A stretch of DNA of 64,000 bases from Nocardia neocaledoniensis. Its GTDB lineage: Bacteria > Actinomycetota > Actinomycetes > Mycobacteriales > Mycobacteriaceae. This document shows, one piece after another, positions 16,238 through 23,577 of the stretch (within the stretch, counting starts at the first letter, position 1; each line of letters starts with the position of its first letter). The DNA is taken from NCBI RefSeq assembly GCF_003182135.1, contig NZ_QGTL01000004.1:186001-250000 (forward strand), given 5' to 3'. The notes beneath the pieces were generated by a model, which saw only the letters and a program-made list of their open reading frames with translations, did not search any database and was not told the DNA's origin. A program made the translations under genes and the position numbers.

Positions 16238-16255
16238 GGAGATGCTGCCTGAAAA
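16040..16255 (+). ncRNA. Probable omega RNA (reRNA) scaffold of tnpB
   Basis: In characterised TnpB systems the guide RNA is transcribed in sense from the 3' end of tnpB through the right end. Here the 3' region is GC-rich and non-conserved in protein terms, and ends in the hairpin TCTCC-GTAA-GGAGA (16229-16242), which contains the stop codon. The boundaries are guesses from this geometry. Confidence 0.35.
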
Positions 16256-16398
16256 ATGAGTCGCCACAGACACTCATAATTCGGGCAACGGTTCCGCAGG
16301 AGGTCGGCCAGCCAGCCAGGTGCCAATTTCACCGAACGCTCGGGTGTTTCGTCAAACCGTCGGCCATCGGGGTACCGGTTGTAACCGACGAAAACCAA
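16213..16398 (-). pseudogene. Leftward reading frame, possible gene remnant cut by the tnpB element
   Basis: This frame encodes about 60 residues with a natural composition (VFVGYNRYPDGRRFDETP, KLAPGWLADLLRNRCPNYE) and runs into the right end of the tnpB element, where it ends inside element sequence. Upstream it stays open without an ATG or GTG as far as a stop near 16460; a TTG at 16398 is the only nearby start. I do not recognise the product. It may be the 5' part of a gene interrupted by the insertion, or chance. Confidence 0.3.
16229..16242 (+). repeat. Right-end subterminal hairpin of the tnpB element
   Basis: TCTCC GTAA GGAGA, a 5-bp stem with a GTAA tetraloop, overlaps the TAA stop of tnpB. 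Such a hairpin is expected for IS605-type right ends and for the 3' part of the guide RNA. Confidence 0.6.
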
Positions 16399-16495
16399 CG
16401 GATATGGCGTACACGTAGCTGATCGCCTCTCATAGATATCCTGTAGTGCCGATGAGTGAGTTCACGGGCCGATGGAGTTCGTGTCGGTTTGGCGG

Positions 16496-17287
16496 TCAGT
16501 GCGAGTCGATGTGCTTTGCTTCGCTGATGTACACGGCGGTCAGCAGCGCGAACACGTAGGCCTGCAAGAAGGTGACCAGCAGTTCGAACAGAGTGAAGGC
16601 CAGTCCTGCGAGGAGTGAGAACGGTGCGAACACCTTCATCCAGGCTGTGGCGTCGAAAAGAAAGAACCAGGTCGCGCTGAAGAACAGGACCAGCATGATA
16701 TGGCCGGCCAGCATGTTGGCCATGAGTCGGACGGTCAGGGTGAACGGACGCAGGATGAACGTCGAAACGAATTCGATCGGGATAAGCAGGACGTGCAGGA
16801 CGGGCGGCACGTCGGGCTTGACGATATTTCCGCGCATGTACTTCAGAAATCCGTATTTGCGGATGCCCACGTAGTTGAAGGTGATATAGGCGATCACGGC
16901 GAGGACGATCGGCATGCCGATGCGAGCGTTGGATGAGATGTTGAGACCGGGGACGATGCCGGAGAAGTTCAGGAAGAGAACCGTGAAGAAGATCGTGGCG
17001 AGCAGCGGAAAGAACTTCCGACCGGCTTCTTTGCCCAAGACCTCGTCGGCGATCTGTTCCTTGACGAACAGCAGCGCAATCTCCGCGATGTTCTGCAGCT
17101 TGCCCGGCACGATGCGCGGCGCACGGAAGGCCGCCAGCAAGAACACGACGAGCAGCGCGGTCATCAACAGCCGGATGAGTATCAGCCGGTCGAGTTCGAA
17201 CGGGGTTCCCTCGAACAGCACTGCGGGTGGGAAGAAGTCGGTCAATGATGGCGCGTGGAATTCCGCGGCCGTGGTGACGACGTTCAG
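16496..17287 (-). CDS. atpB: ATP synthase F0 subunit a, isolated copy
   Basis: A 263-residue F0 subunit a, the stator part of the proton channel. It begins with the usual EFHAPSLTDFFPPAVLFEG, has five or six membrane helices, and keeps the essential Arg in LTVRLMANMLAGHIM and the family FELLVTFLQAYVFALLTAVYI helix at the end. It is full length. Unusually, no atpE, atpF or other atp gene is beside it. In this frame no ATG or GTG lies at the expected start; a CTG at 17287 has AGGAG 6 nt upstream and gives the typical N-terminus. An upstream start at 17347 would add 20 residues. It looks like an extra copy outside the atp operon, though I cannot see the rest of the genome. Confidence 0.88.
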   Translation of the reverse strand: MNVVTTAAEFHAPSLTDFFPPAVLFEGTPFELDRLILIRLLMTALLVVFLLAAFRAPRIVPGKLQNIAEIALLFVKEQIADEVLGKEAGRKFFPLLATIFFTVLFLNFSGIVPGLNISSNARIGMPIVLAVIAYITFNYVGIRKYGFLKYMRGNIVKPDVPPVLHVLLIPIEFVSTFILRPFTLTVRLMANMLAGHIMLVLFFSATWFFLFDATAWMKVFAPFSLLAGLAFTLFELLVTFLQAYVFALLTAVYISEAKHIDSH

Positions 17288-17452
17288 TGCTCTCTCCTGT
17301 GACGAGCCGCTAGGCGTTCTTTCGTTGGCAGGTGCCGGCCAGTTCACGGCTCAGCCGTTTCGATCGTGCGGCGCGGATCCGAGGGGGGAGATGACGCCGA
17401 CGTTCCGCGCCCCGGACGCAGGACGACAGCGCCGCCCTCGGATATCCCGTGC

Positions 17453-18334
17453 TCAGTTCCGAACTTGATCGTGCTTGTCGGCGAAGTCCAGGAAGCGAGG
17501 GATCACGACTTCCTGGTTCGCCCACAGCAGGTCGTGTCCGATCCCGGGGTAGATCTGCACGTCTGCCGACGGGATGTGTTGCCGGGCGCGGACGGCGCCC
17601 AGCTCGGGGTCGTTGACGACAGTCTCGGCGCCGAACAGCACCAGGGTCGGTGCGGCGATGGCTGCCAGTTCTTCGTCGGTGACCACTCGATCCCATGGCA
17701 TGCCTGGCCGAAATTTCAAGGCCGCCATCGCCATCGCGAACTCCTCGTCTGTGAGCTCGGCGCGGGGTGTCAACCAGGCATTGAGCTTGCGCATCCGTTC
17801 AGGGGTCGGACGCAGGCCGGCGGCGAGGAATTTGAGCAGCAGGCTCCATTTCGGTTTGGCGAAGGTGGCCCCGCCGGGTTCGAACATGGTGAGGCTCGCC
17901 AGACGGTCCGAGTGATAGACCCCGACCATGATGGCCATCCACGCGCCCAGCGAGTTCCCGGCCAAGTGGACTCGGTCCTCTCCGAGTCCGTCGAGGGTCT
18001 CGACCACCCACTTCGCCACGTCGGCACCGTCGCGCACGGGAGCGGTCTGCACGCAGCGTCCCGGCCATCCAATGACGTCCGGCGTGTACACCACACGCTC
18101 ACGCGCGAAATCCTGGATGAACCGCTGCCACACCAAGCCGTTGCCCGAGATCCCGGGCAGCAGCAGGACCGGGACACCACTCCCACTTCCGGACCTGCGC
18201 ACACGTGTCGTCCCGAACGACGTCTCTACGTCGACGACGGTCGAAGGGATCGGCCACCGCTGCGCCCACGAGTCGTAGAGACGTAGGAACTCGGCTTTCG
18301 CCTCGTCGTTGGTGAATCGCCCGATCTTCGGCAT
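17453..18334 (-). CDS. Alpha/beta-hydrolase
   Basis: A 293-residue hydrolase with the full triad: nucleophile Ser in GNSLGAWM, acid in FGAETVVND and His in GIGHDLLW. LLLPGISGNGLVWQ forms the oxyanion region, and a cap domain lies around residues 150-200 (FLAAGLRPTPERMRKLN). The substrate is unknown; esters or lactones of small hydrophobic molecules are likely. It is divergent from a TetR-family gene across a 103-bp region holding two operator-like palindromes, so it is probably the regulator's target. Confidence 0.88.
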   Translation of the reverse strand: MPKIGRFTNDEAKAEFLRLYDSWAQRWPIPSTVVDVETSFGTTRVRRSGSGSGVPVLLLPGISGNGLVWQRFIQDFARERVVYTPDVIGWPGRCVQTAPVRDGADVAKWVVETLDGLGEDRVHLAGNSLGAWMAIMVGVYHSDRLASLTMFEPGGATFAKPKWSLLLKFLAAGLRPTPERMRKLNAWLTPRAELTDEEFAMAMAALKFRPGMPWDRVVTDEELAAIAAPTLVLFGAETVVNDPELGAVRARQHIPSADVQIYPGIGHDLLWANQEVVIPRFLDFADKHDQVRN

Positions 18335-18357
18335 GAGCTCGCTCCTCCAAGTTTTTA

Positions 18358-18373
18358 TAGTATGAGCATACTA
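18358..18373. promoter_or_regulatory. TetR-type operator O1
   Basis: TAGTATGAGCATACTA is a perfect 7+2+7 palindrome between the divergent hydrolase and TetR genes. Confidence 0.75.
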
Positions 18374-18380
18374 CCTTAGA

Positions 18381-18396
18381 TAGTACAGGCATACTA
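18381..18396. promoter_or_regulatory. TetR-type operator O2
   Basis: TAGTACAGGCATACTA repeats O1 with mismatches only in the left half. The pair, 23 bp apart centre to centre, would let one regulator control both divergent genes. Confidence 0.65.
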
Positions 18397-18437
18397 TGGA
18401 TCCGGAAGTTCTGCCCACCACACCAAGGAGCGAGCCG

Positions 18438-19040
18438 GTGCCACGATTGGTCGACCACGAATTGCGGCGGCGGCAGATCACCGACGCGGTCCGAAGACTC
18501 ATCGTCCGCGGCGGCCTGGACGTGGTCACCTTCCAATCGGTCGCTGCCGAAGCGGGCTTTTCGGTGAGCCTGGTGCAGTACTACTGCGGAACGAAGAAGG
18601 ACCTCCTGCTCGCGACCCACCGATCGGTCATGGAGAACGTCGGCACCCGATTCGCGCAGCGACGGGCAGAAATAGGCGAGGACCTGACGCCCCGAGAAGC
18701 CATCCGCGCAGTACTGACCGAACTCCTACCTCTCGACGACCAACGTCAGGAGGAAACCATCGTTCTCGGAGTCTTCGGCACGGCATCGGTCACCGGCCAG
18801 GGCATCACGCCCGAAGAAACACTCACAGCCTCACGACTTCTGGTCTCCATCCTCGCAGACCAACTCGAGCGGGCGCCGCGCCTCGAACCGTCGGTGACCC
18901 GGATCGACCTCGTCGCCGAGCTCATCGCGGCCGCCATAGCTGGGATATCCCAGGGCATAATCCAAGGCCACGGGACGCCCGACCAGGCACTCGAACTCGT
19001 TGACCAGCAACTCGACCTCATCCTCGGAAAACAACGCTGA
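18438..19040 (+). CDS. TetR-family transcriptional regulator
   Basis: A 200-residue repressor. The N-terminal helix-turn-helix covers residues ~8-50 (ITDAVRRLIVRGGLDVVTF, then VAAEAGFSVSLVQYYCGTK). The C-terminal domain is an all-helical ligand/dimer module ending QALELVDQQLDLILG. I prefer the GTG at 18438, which has AAGGAG 7 nt upstream; the ATG at 18396 overlaps operator O2 and lacks a ribosome site. It is expected to repress itself and the divergent alpha/beta-hydrolase through the two TAGTAYN-type palindromes. The inducer is unknown. Confidence 0.9.
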   Translation: MPRLVDHELRRRQITDAVRRLIVRGGLDVVTFQSVAAEAGFSVSLVQYYCGTKKDLLLATHRSVMENVGTRFAQRRAEIGEDLTPREAIRAVLTELLPLDDQRQEETIVLGVFGTASVTGQGITPEETLTASRLLVSILADQLERAPRLEPSVTRIDLVAELIAAAIAGISQGIIQGHGTPDQALELVDQQLDLILGKQR

Positions 19041-19095
19041 CGTCCACCCTGGTCGTTGTCGACAACGGGCCAACATGACACCGAGATGCCCGAGG

Positions 19096-19131
19096 ACGAA
19101 CCGCCCGGCAGCCGATGCCGGGCGGTTTCGT
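19096..19131. terminator. Hairpin terminator, bidirectional
   Basis: AACCGCCCGGCA (19099-19110) and TGCCGGGCGGTT (19116-19127) form a 12-bp perfect stem with a 5-nt loop and T-rich/A-rich flanks, between two convergent genes. Confidence 0.85.
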
Positions 19132-19139
19132 TCGTGTCG

Positions 19140-20021
19140 TCAGCGCTGCCCGTCGCGGATCAGCTCGAAGGTGGAGACCGCCTTGCCGCCGGCCTCGCTG
19201 GCGGCGATGGCCTTGCGCCAGTACGACTGGGCCAGGTGCGAGAAACCCGCGTCGACGCCGACTTCCTCGCTGGCGTCGATGATGTGCTGCGCGCCCGCGT
19301 CCATCATCTTGAGGCTGGCCAGGTCGGCCCAGCCGCCCGCCGCGTTGGCCTTGGAGAACTCGGTCATGAAGTGCGGGAAGGCTTCGCTCGCGCGGATCGC
19401 GAACGGGACGAACCCGGTGACGTCGTGACCGGACTTCGCGATGACCGCCGTGGCCTGGTCGAAGGCGAGCAGCCAGGGGTGGAAGATGGTCAGCAGGGCC
19501 TGGTAGTAGATCTGAGCCAGGCCGTCGTCCTCGCCCAGGTACTCCTGTGGGCTCAGCGGGCGCAGCAGCTCGGCGTGCGCGTCGAACACCGCCTTCGGGC
19601 CGCTGTAGAAGATGTAGGAGGCGGGGTGCACGAGGTTGTCGCCCGCCGACATCACGCCGCCGGAGAGGAACTCGGCGCCGCGCTCGCGGACCCAGGCCGC
19701 GCCCGCCCGCGCCTTCTCCGGCGAATCGGAGGACAGGTTGGCGATCACCTTGCCCGCCAACGCTTCCGGCGCCTGGCCGAGGACGTCGTACATGGCGGCG
19801 TAGTGGGTCAGGCTCAGCACCGACACCTCGTTGGCGGCCAGCGCCTCGGCGACCGTTTCGGCGCGCTTGGCGCCGAGCGCCACCATGGCGTCGACCTTGG
19901 CGGTGCTGCGGTTCCACACCGTCACCTCGACGCCGGCGTCCAGGAAGGCGCGCACCATGGCCTGGCCCATCGGGCCGAGGCCGAGCACGGAGACGGAGCG
20001 GGGGGTGTTCTGCTCGGACAT
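19140..20021 (-). CDS. NAD(P)-dependent oxidoreductase, imine-reductase/6PGDH-like
   Basis: A 293-residue enzyme of the beta-hydroxyacid dehydrogenase/imine reductase group. It has an N-terminal Rossmann fold (VSVLGLGPMGQAMVRAFL, then TVWNRSTAKVDAM) and a helical C-terminal domain used for dimerisation (LAQIYYQALLTIFHPWLLAF, GVDAGFSHLAQSYW). The classic hydroxyacid dehydrogenase Lys is not evident, which favours the imine-reductase-like branch. The ATG at 20021 matches the fold start and has AAGGGA upstream. It is divergent from an HxlR-type regulator, a common pairing for this family. Confidence 0.85.
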   Translation of the reverse strand: MSEQNTPRSVSVLGLGPMGQAMVRAFLDAGVEVTVWNRSTAKVDAMVALGAKRAETVAEALAANEVSVLSLTHYAAMYDVLGQAPEALAGKVIANLSSDSPEKARAGAAWVRERGAEFLSGGVMSAGDNLVHPASYIFYSGPKAVFDAHAELLRPLSPQEYLGEDDGLAQIYYQALLTIFHPWLLAFDQATAVIAKSGHDVTGFVPFAIRASEAFPHFMTEFSKANAAGGWADLASLKMMDAGAQHIIDASEEVGVDAGFSHLAQSYWRKAIAASEAGGKAVSTFELIRDGQR

Positions 20022-20165
20022 GGGGTGTCCCTTCGGTTCTCGTTGCTTTGCTGGTTCGGCGCCGAGATCCATGGTGGTCGCGTCGGTATCGTCGGGGAAG
20101 ACCGAACGTCGACGTGCGGTTGCTTACCCAGAGGTTCGAAATGCGGTCAGAAGGGTGCCCCGAAG

Positions 20166-20543
20166 ATGAGCAGTGACGTAGATCACGATGTGTGCGGCAT
20201 GAGTTTGGCCATCGACGTCGTCGGCGGCAAGTGGCGACTGCACCTGATGTGGGTGCTCGGCGACGGCCCGCAGCGGTTCGGGCAGATCCGGCGGATGCTC
20301 GACGGCGTCAGCGAGAAGGTGCTCGCCGAGAACCTGCGGCACCTGGAGAGCACCGGCGTGGTGCACCGCGAGATCTATCCCGAGATCCCGCCGCGCGTCG
20401 AGTACTCGCTGACGCCGCTCGGCGAGACCCTGCGCCAGGCGCTGGTCCCGCTCGAACAGTGGGGTGACGCCCACCGCGCGGAACTGTCCGCCCCGGCCCC
20501 GGTGCCCGCGCCGCCGCGCCCGGCCACCAGCATCGCGATCTGA
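20166..20543 (+). CDS. HxlR-family transcriptional regulator
   Basis: A 125-residue winged-helix regulator. The N-terminal Cys in DVCGMSLAIDVVGGKWRLH and the sequences GPQRFGQIRRMLDGVSEKVL, LRHLESTGVVHRE and VEYSLTPLGETL are the standard HxlR signatures. The Cys before the first helix often senses electrophiles or redox state in this family. The ATG at 20166 is chosen because the family begins just before this Cys. It probably controls the divergent oxidoreductase. Confidence 0.9.
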   Translation: MSSDVDHDVCGMSLAIDVVGGKWRLHLMWVLGDGPQRFGQIRRMLDGVSEKVLAENLRHLESTGVVHREIYPEIPPRVEYSLTPLGETLRQALVPLEQWGDAHRAELSAPAPVPAPPRPATSIAI

Positions 20544-20547
20544 GCCG

Positions 20548-21672
20548 CTACCAGCGTTCCGCCGCGATGCGCTCACCGACGCGCTCGAGCAGCGCGGCCG
20601 CGTGCGCGATCGACAGGCCGGGGTCGGGTTCGAGGTCGCTCAGGGCGTAGCACCCGGCGAACCCCGCGGCCCGGATCTCCCCGGGCGACAACAGCGTCCG
20701 CCCCACCGCCGCGACCACCGGGACACCGGCCGCCTTGGCCGCCGCGGCGACGCCGACCGGCGCCTTGCCGTGCATGCTCTGGTGATCCAGCGAGCCCTCC
20801 CCGGTCACCACCAGCGCGGCGCCGCCCACCAGATCGGGGAATTCCAGCAGCTCGAGCAGCACGTCGATGCCGCTGCGCACCTGGGCGCCGAGCACGGCCA
20901 GCACGCCGAAGCCGGTGCCGCCCGCCGCGCCAGCGCCGCCGATCTCGGCGTAGCCGGTGCCGAGCACGGCCGCCCAGTTGGTGAGCGCGGCTTCCAGCGC
21001 GAGCATCTGCTTGGGCCCCGCACCCTTCTGCGGCGCGAACACCGCGACGGCGCCCGCGGGCCCGAGCAGCGGATTGTCCACATCGCAGGCGAGGGTGAAG
21101 CTGGTCCGCGCAATCGCCGGATGCAGCCCCGCCCGATCGACCGAGGCCACCCTGCCGAGCAGGGTCACGACATCGCTGGTCGCGCCGTCCAATTCGGCAC
21201 CGTCGTGATCGAGCAGCCGCAGCCCGAGGGCGCGCAGCAAGCCGGAACCGCCGTCGGTGGAGGCGCTGCCGCCGAGTCCGAGCACGATCTCCTCGGCCCC
21301 GTTGTCGAGCGCGTGCGCGATGACGACGCCGAGGCCGTAGGTGTTCGCGCGCAGCGGGTCGAGCCTGCCGCGCAGTTTCGCCGCGCCGACAGCGGCGGCC
21401 AGCTCGACGACAGCGGTCCGCTCGTGCACGGCGTACACCGCGCGCGACGGCTCGCCCACCGGGCCGGGGGCCGCCACCTCCACCCGCCGCCAGCCGGCCG
21501 CGACGAACGCGTCGACCATTCCGTCGCCGCCGTCGGCGACCGGCACGCAGCGCACGTCGGCGGCGGGATCGGCGCGCCGGATCCCGGCCGCCAGGGCCGT
21601 GGCGACCTCGGGCGCGGTGAGGGAACCCTTGAACTTGTCCGGGGCGAGCACCACACGTGGTCCATCGGTCAT
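20548..21672 (-). CDS. Glycerate kinase (GarK/GlxK family)
   Basis: A 374-residue glycerate kinase that phosphorylates D-glycerate with ATP. It opens with VVLAPDKFKGSLTAPEVA and contains VPVADGGDGMVDAFV, LGLGGSASTDGGSGLLRALG, DVDNPLLGPAGAVAVFAPQKGA, and VVTGEGSLDHQSMHGKAP near the C-terminus, all hallmark motifs. The length is normal. The ATG at 21672 gives the canonical start. A glucosylglycerate hydrolase at 40710 would release glycerate, its likely substrate, but the two genes are not linked. Its start is 33 bp from the divergent GNAT gene. Confidence 0.93.
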   Translation of the reverse strand: MTDGPRVVLAPDKFKGSLTAPEVATALAAGIRRADPAADVRCVPVADGGDGMVDAFVAAGWRRVEVAAPGPVGEPSRAVYAVHERTAVVELAAAVGAAKLRGRLDPLRANTYGLGVVIAHALDNGAEEIVLGLGGSASTDGGSGLLRALGLRLLDHDGAELDGATSDVVTLLGRVASVDRAGLHPAIARTSFTLACDVDNPLLGPAGAVAVFAPQKGAGPKQMLALEAALTNWAAVLGTGYAEIGGAGAAGGTGFGVLAVLGAQVRSGIDVLLELLEFPDLVGGAALVVTGEGSLDHQSMHGKAPVGVAAAAKAAGVPVVAAVGRTLLSPGEIRAAGFAGCYALSDLEPDPGLSIAHAAALLERVGERIAAERW

Positions 21673-21705
21673 CCCGACATTGTCCCCTTCCAGTAGTTTC
21701 GACGC

Positions 21706-22017
21706 ATGGCGACCGAGGTCCGGAAAAATGCCGCGCTCGAGCGGTTCGAACTCACGGCCGACGGGGTGCCCGCCGGTTACATCGAGTATCAGGACACCGG
21801 GGCCGAACGCGCCCTCGTGCACACCGAGGTCTTTCCCCGATTCGAGGGCAAGGGCCTGGCGAACGTGCTGGTCAAGCATGCCTTGGACGCCAGCCGCGGC
21901 GAAGGATTCGAGGTGCTGCCGCTGTGTCCGGTGGTCCTGCACTTCATCACGACCCACCCCGATTACATCGCACTGGTGCCGCAACGGGCCAGGGCCCTGT
22001 TCGGATTGCCTCAGTAG
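21706..22017 (+). CDS. Small GNAT-fold N-acetyltransferase (YjdJ-like)
   Basis: A 103-residue short GNAT protein. The acetyl-CoA pyrophosphate loop is FEGKGLANVLVKHALD, preceded by beta strands (AGYIEYQDTG, ALVHTEVFPRF) and followed by GFEVLPLCPVVLHFI. The length fits the minimal single-domain family. The acceptor is unknown. It ends with a 7-bp overlap with the convergent acyltransferase gene. Confidence 0.85.
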   Translation: MATEVRKNAALERFELTADGVPAGYIEYQDTGAERALVHTEVFPRFEGKGLANVLVKHALDASRGEGFEVLPLCPVVLHFITTHPDYIALVPQRARALFGLPQ

Positions 22018-22760
22018 CCGGCGACGGCGGCGTCGACGGCGAGCTGTAGTTCCTCCTTGACGAGGCGGGCGATGTCGCCGGGCCGCTGCGGCAGCTCGAG
22101 CACCGGCGCGCGGAAGTGGAAGAGCGCCGAGCGCACCTGCTCGGCGGTGGGTTCCAGGTGCGGGCCGTAGCTCATCGCCAGCGCCACCAGCGCGGGCGGC
22201 GCGTCCAGCTTGGCCGCGCGGAAGGCGATGTGCCCGATGCCGCTGCCGACGGCCTGCACCTTCGTCGGATCGGCGTCGTTGCAGGTGCCCTCGGGGAAGA
22301 TCGCCAGGTGGTCACCGGCGGCCAGCCGCTGCGCGCACACGTCCATCATGCGCTGACCGGCGGCGTTGACCGCTCGAATGCCGTGGTCCTTGCCGCGGAA
22401 GACCGGGATCCCGCCCATCATGTCGACCTTGCGGCGCTGCTCCACGTCGAGGAACAGTTCGTCCTTGGCCAGCACCCGCACCCGCCCGATCTTCGTGCGC
22501 AGCGGGGAGCGCCATGCCGTCGCCGCGACGGTGTACGGGTCGCTGGTGGAGAGGTGGTTGATGGCGTAGATCACCGGGCGGCCGCTGCGGAGCAGGGCCT
22601 TCAACTGCTGTTTCGCACCCTCGGCGAAGCTCACGCGCGGCCGGAAACGGCGGGCCAGCACGGCATAGGACGCCAGCGCCTTCCAGCGATTCTGCTGATG
22701 TCGCAGGTAGTAGTCGTACACGGCGTCGCTGTCTTCGAGCAGAACCTCGGGCGAGTGCAT
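22011..22760 (-). CDS. 1-acyl-glycerol-3-phosphate acyltransferase family protein
   Basis: A 249-residue PlsC-family acyltransferase. Motif I is NHLSTSD (HX4D), motif III is FPEGTCND, and GGIPVFRGKDHG lies between. It transfers acyl groups from CoA or ACP to a lysophospholipid-type or related acceptor at the membrane. The sequence has no clear membrane helix. It could serve another acceptor such as a glycolipid, so no symbol is given. Confidence 0.85.
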   Translation of the reverse strand: MHSPEVLLEDSDAVYDYYLRHQQNRWKALASYAVLARRFRPRVSFAEGAKQQLKALLRSGRPVIYAINHLSTSDPYTVAATAWRSPLRTKIGRVRVLAKDELFLDVEQRRKVDMMGGIPVFRGKDHGIRAVNAAGQRMMDVCAQRLAAGDHLAIFPEGTCNDADPTKVQAVGSGIGHIAFRAAKLDAPPALVALAMSYGPHLEPTAEQVRSALFHFRAPVLELPQRPGDIARLVKEELQLAVDAAVAGY

Positions 22761-22866
22761 GCCGCGACCCTACCGGGCGCGCCCGCGGCCGGTCGGAGGA
22801 GAAATTTTCCGGTTCCGAGCCCTCGCCGGGGAGCGCGCGACGCCTGTCCAGTGCGATGATGGCTCG

Positions 22867-23508
22867 GTGGCACCACGCGGAGACGACCCGGACGAGCGCC
22901 GGACTCGCGACGGGCACGGCGATGACCGGCGGCGCGGGCAACCCGCGGTGGGCGTGCGCGCCGGCAACCTGCTGGTGTCGGCGATCGACCTGGTGGAACC
23001 GACCTTCCGGCGAACCGTGGTGTACGTCATCGAGCACAACGACGCGGGCAGTCTCGGCGTGGTCCTGAACCGGCCGAGCGAGACGCCGGTGCACGATGTG
23101 CTGCCCGCGTGGAGCGCGCTGGCCGCCGCGCCGACCGACCTGTACATCGGCGGACCGGTCAAACGCGACGCCGCGCTGTGCCTCGGCACGCTGCGCACCG
23201 GGGCCGACATCTCCGGCGTCCGCGGGCTGCGGCGGGTCGACGGCCGGGTGGTGCTCGTCGACCTGGACGCCGATCCGGCCGAGATCGGGCCGCTCGTGGA
23301 GGGCATCCGGATCTTCGCCGGGTACGCGGGCTGGTCGATGGGTCAGCTCGACGGCGAACTCGACAACGACGACTGGGTCGTGGTCTCGGCGCTGCCCTCG
23401 GACCCGCTCGCCACCGACCAGCACGATCTGTGGGCGGCCGTGCTGCGCCGTCAGCCGCTGCCGCTGGCCCTCCTCGCCACGCATCCGATTGAACTCGAGC
23501 GCAACTGA
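22867..23508 (+). CDS. YqgE/AlgH family protein
   Basis: A 213-residue UPF0301 protein. After a charged ~27-residue N-terminus come the signatures VRAGNLLVSAIDLVEPTFRR, then SLGVVLNRPSE, LYIGGPVKRD and the RIFAGYAGWSMGQLDGEL motif with WVVVSA. The biochemical role of the family is not firmly known. The GTG at 22867 is the best-placed start. The sigma factor gene follows 69 bp downstream in the same direction. Confidence 0.88.
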   Translation: MAPRGDDPDERRTRDGHGDDRRRGQPAVGVRAGNLLVSAIDLVEPTFRRTVVYVIEHNDAGSLGVVLNRPSETPVHDVLPAWSALAAAPTDLYIGGPVKRDAALCLGTLRTGADISGVRGLRRVDGRVVLVDLDADPAEIGPLVEGIRIFAGYAGWSMGQLDGELDNDDWVVVSALPSDPLATDQHDLWAAVLRRQPLPLALLATHPIELERN

Positions 23509-23544
23509 CCCCGTTACTCCTTCGAACAGGCAGGAGTGACACCC

Positions 23545-23565
23545 ATGAATATCGACGAGCAGTGA
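23545..23565 (+). promoter_or_regulatory. Six-codon leader ORF in frame with the sigma factor
   Basis: ATG with AGGAG 8 nt upstream opens a peptide of six residues (MNIDEQ) that ends at TGA. The same frame then reaches the sigma factor ATG at 23578 after four codons. The sigma start itself has no good ribosome site, so ribosomes may reinitiate from this leader. Confidence 0.4.
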
Positions 23566-23577
23566 GCACGGCCGCCG

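Larger units (their letters stand above)
14690..16255 (+). mobile_element. IS200/IS605-superfamily element carrying tnpB only
   Basis: The element is defined by a complete tnpB and a right-end hairpin overlapping its stop codon. No tnpA (Y1 transposase) is present, so it is non-autonomous or an IS1341-type solo tnpB. Exact ends are uncertain: the left end is placed near TTTGAATG upstream of the gene and the right end a few bases past the hairpin. It sits between the operator region of the Ddn-like gene and a truncated-looking leftward frame. Confidence 0.6.

Noticed and set aside
18396-18437. ATG 18396 as start of the TetR gene
   Set aside because: It overlaps an operator half-site and has no ribosome site; GTG 18438 has AAGGAG at good distance and fits the family start.
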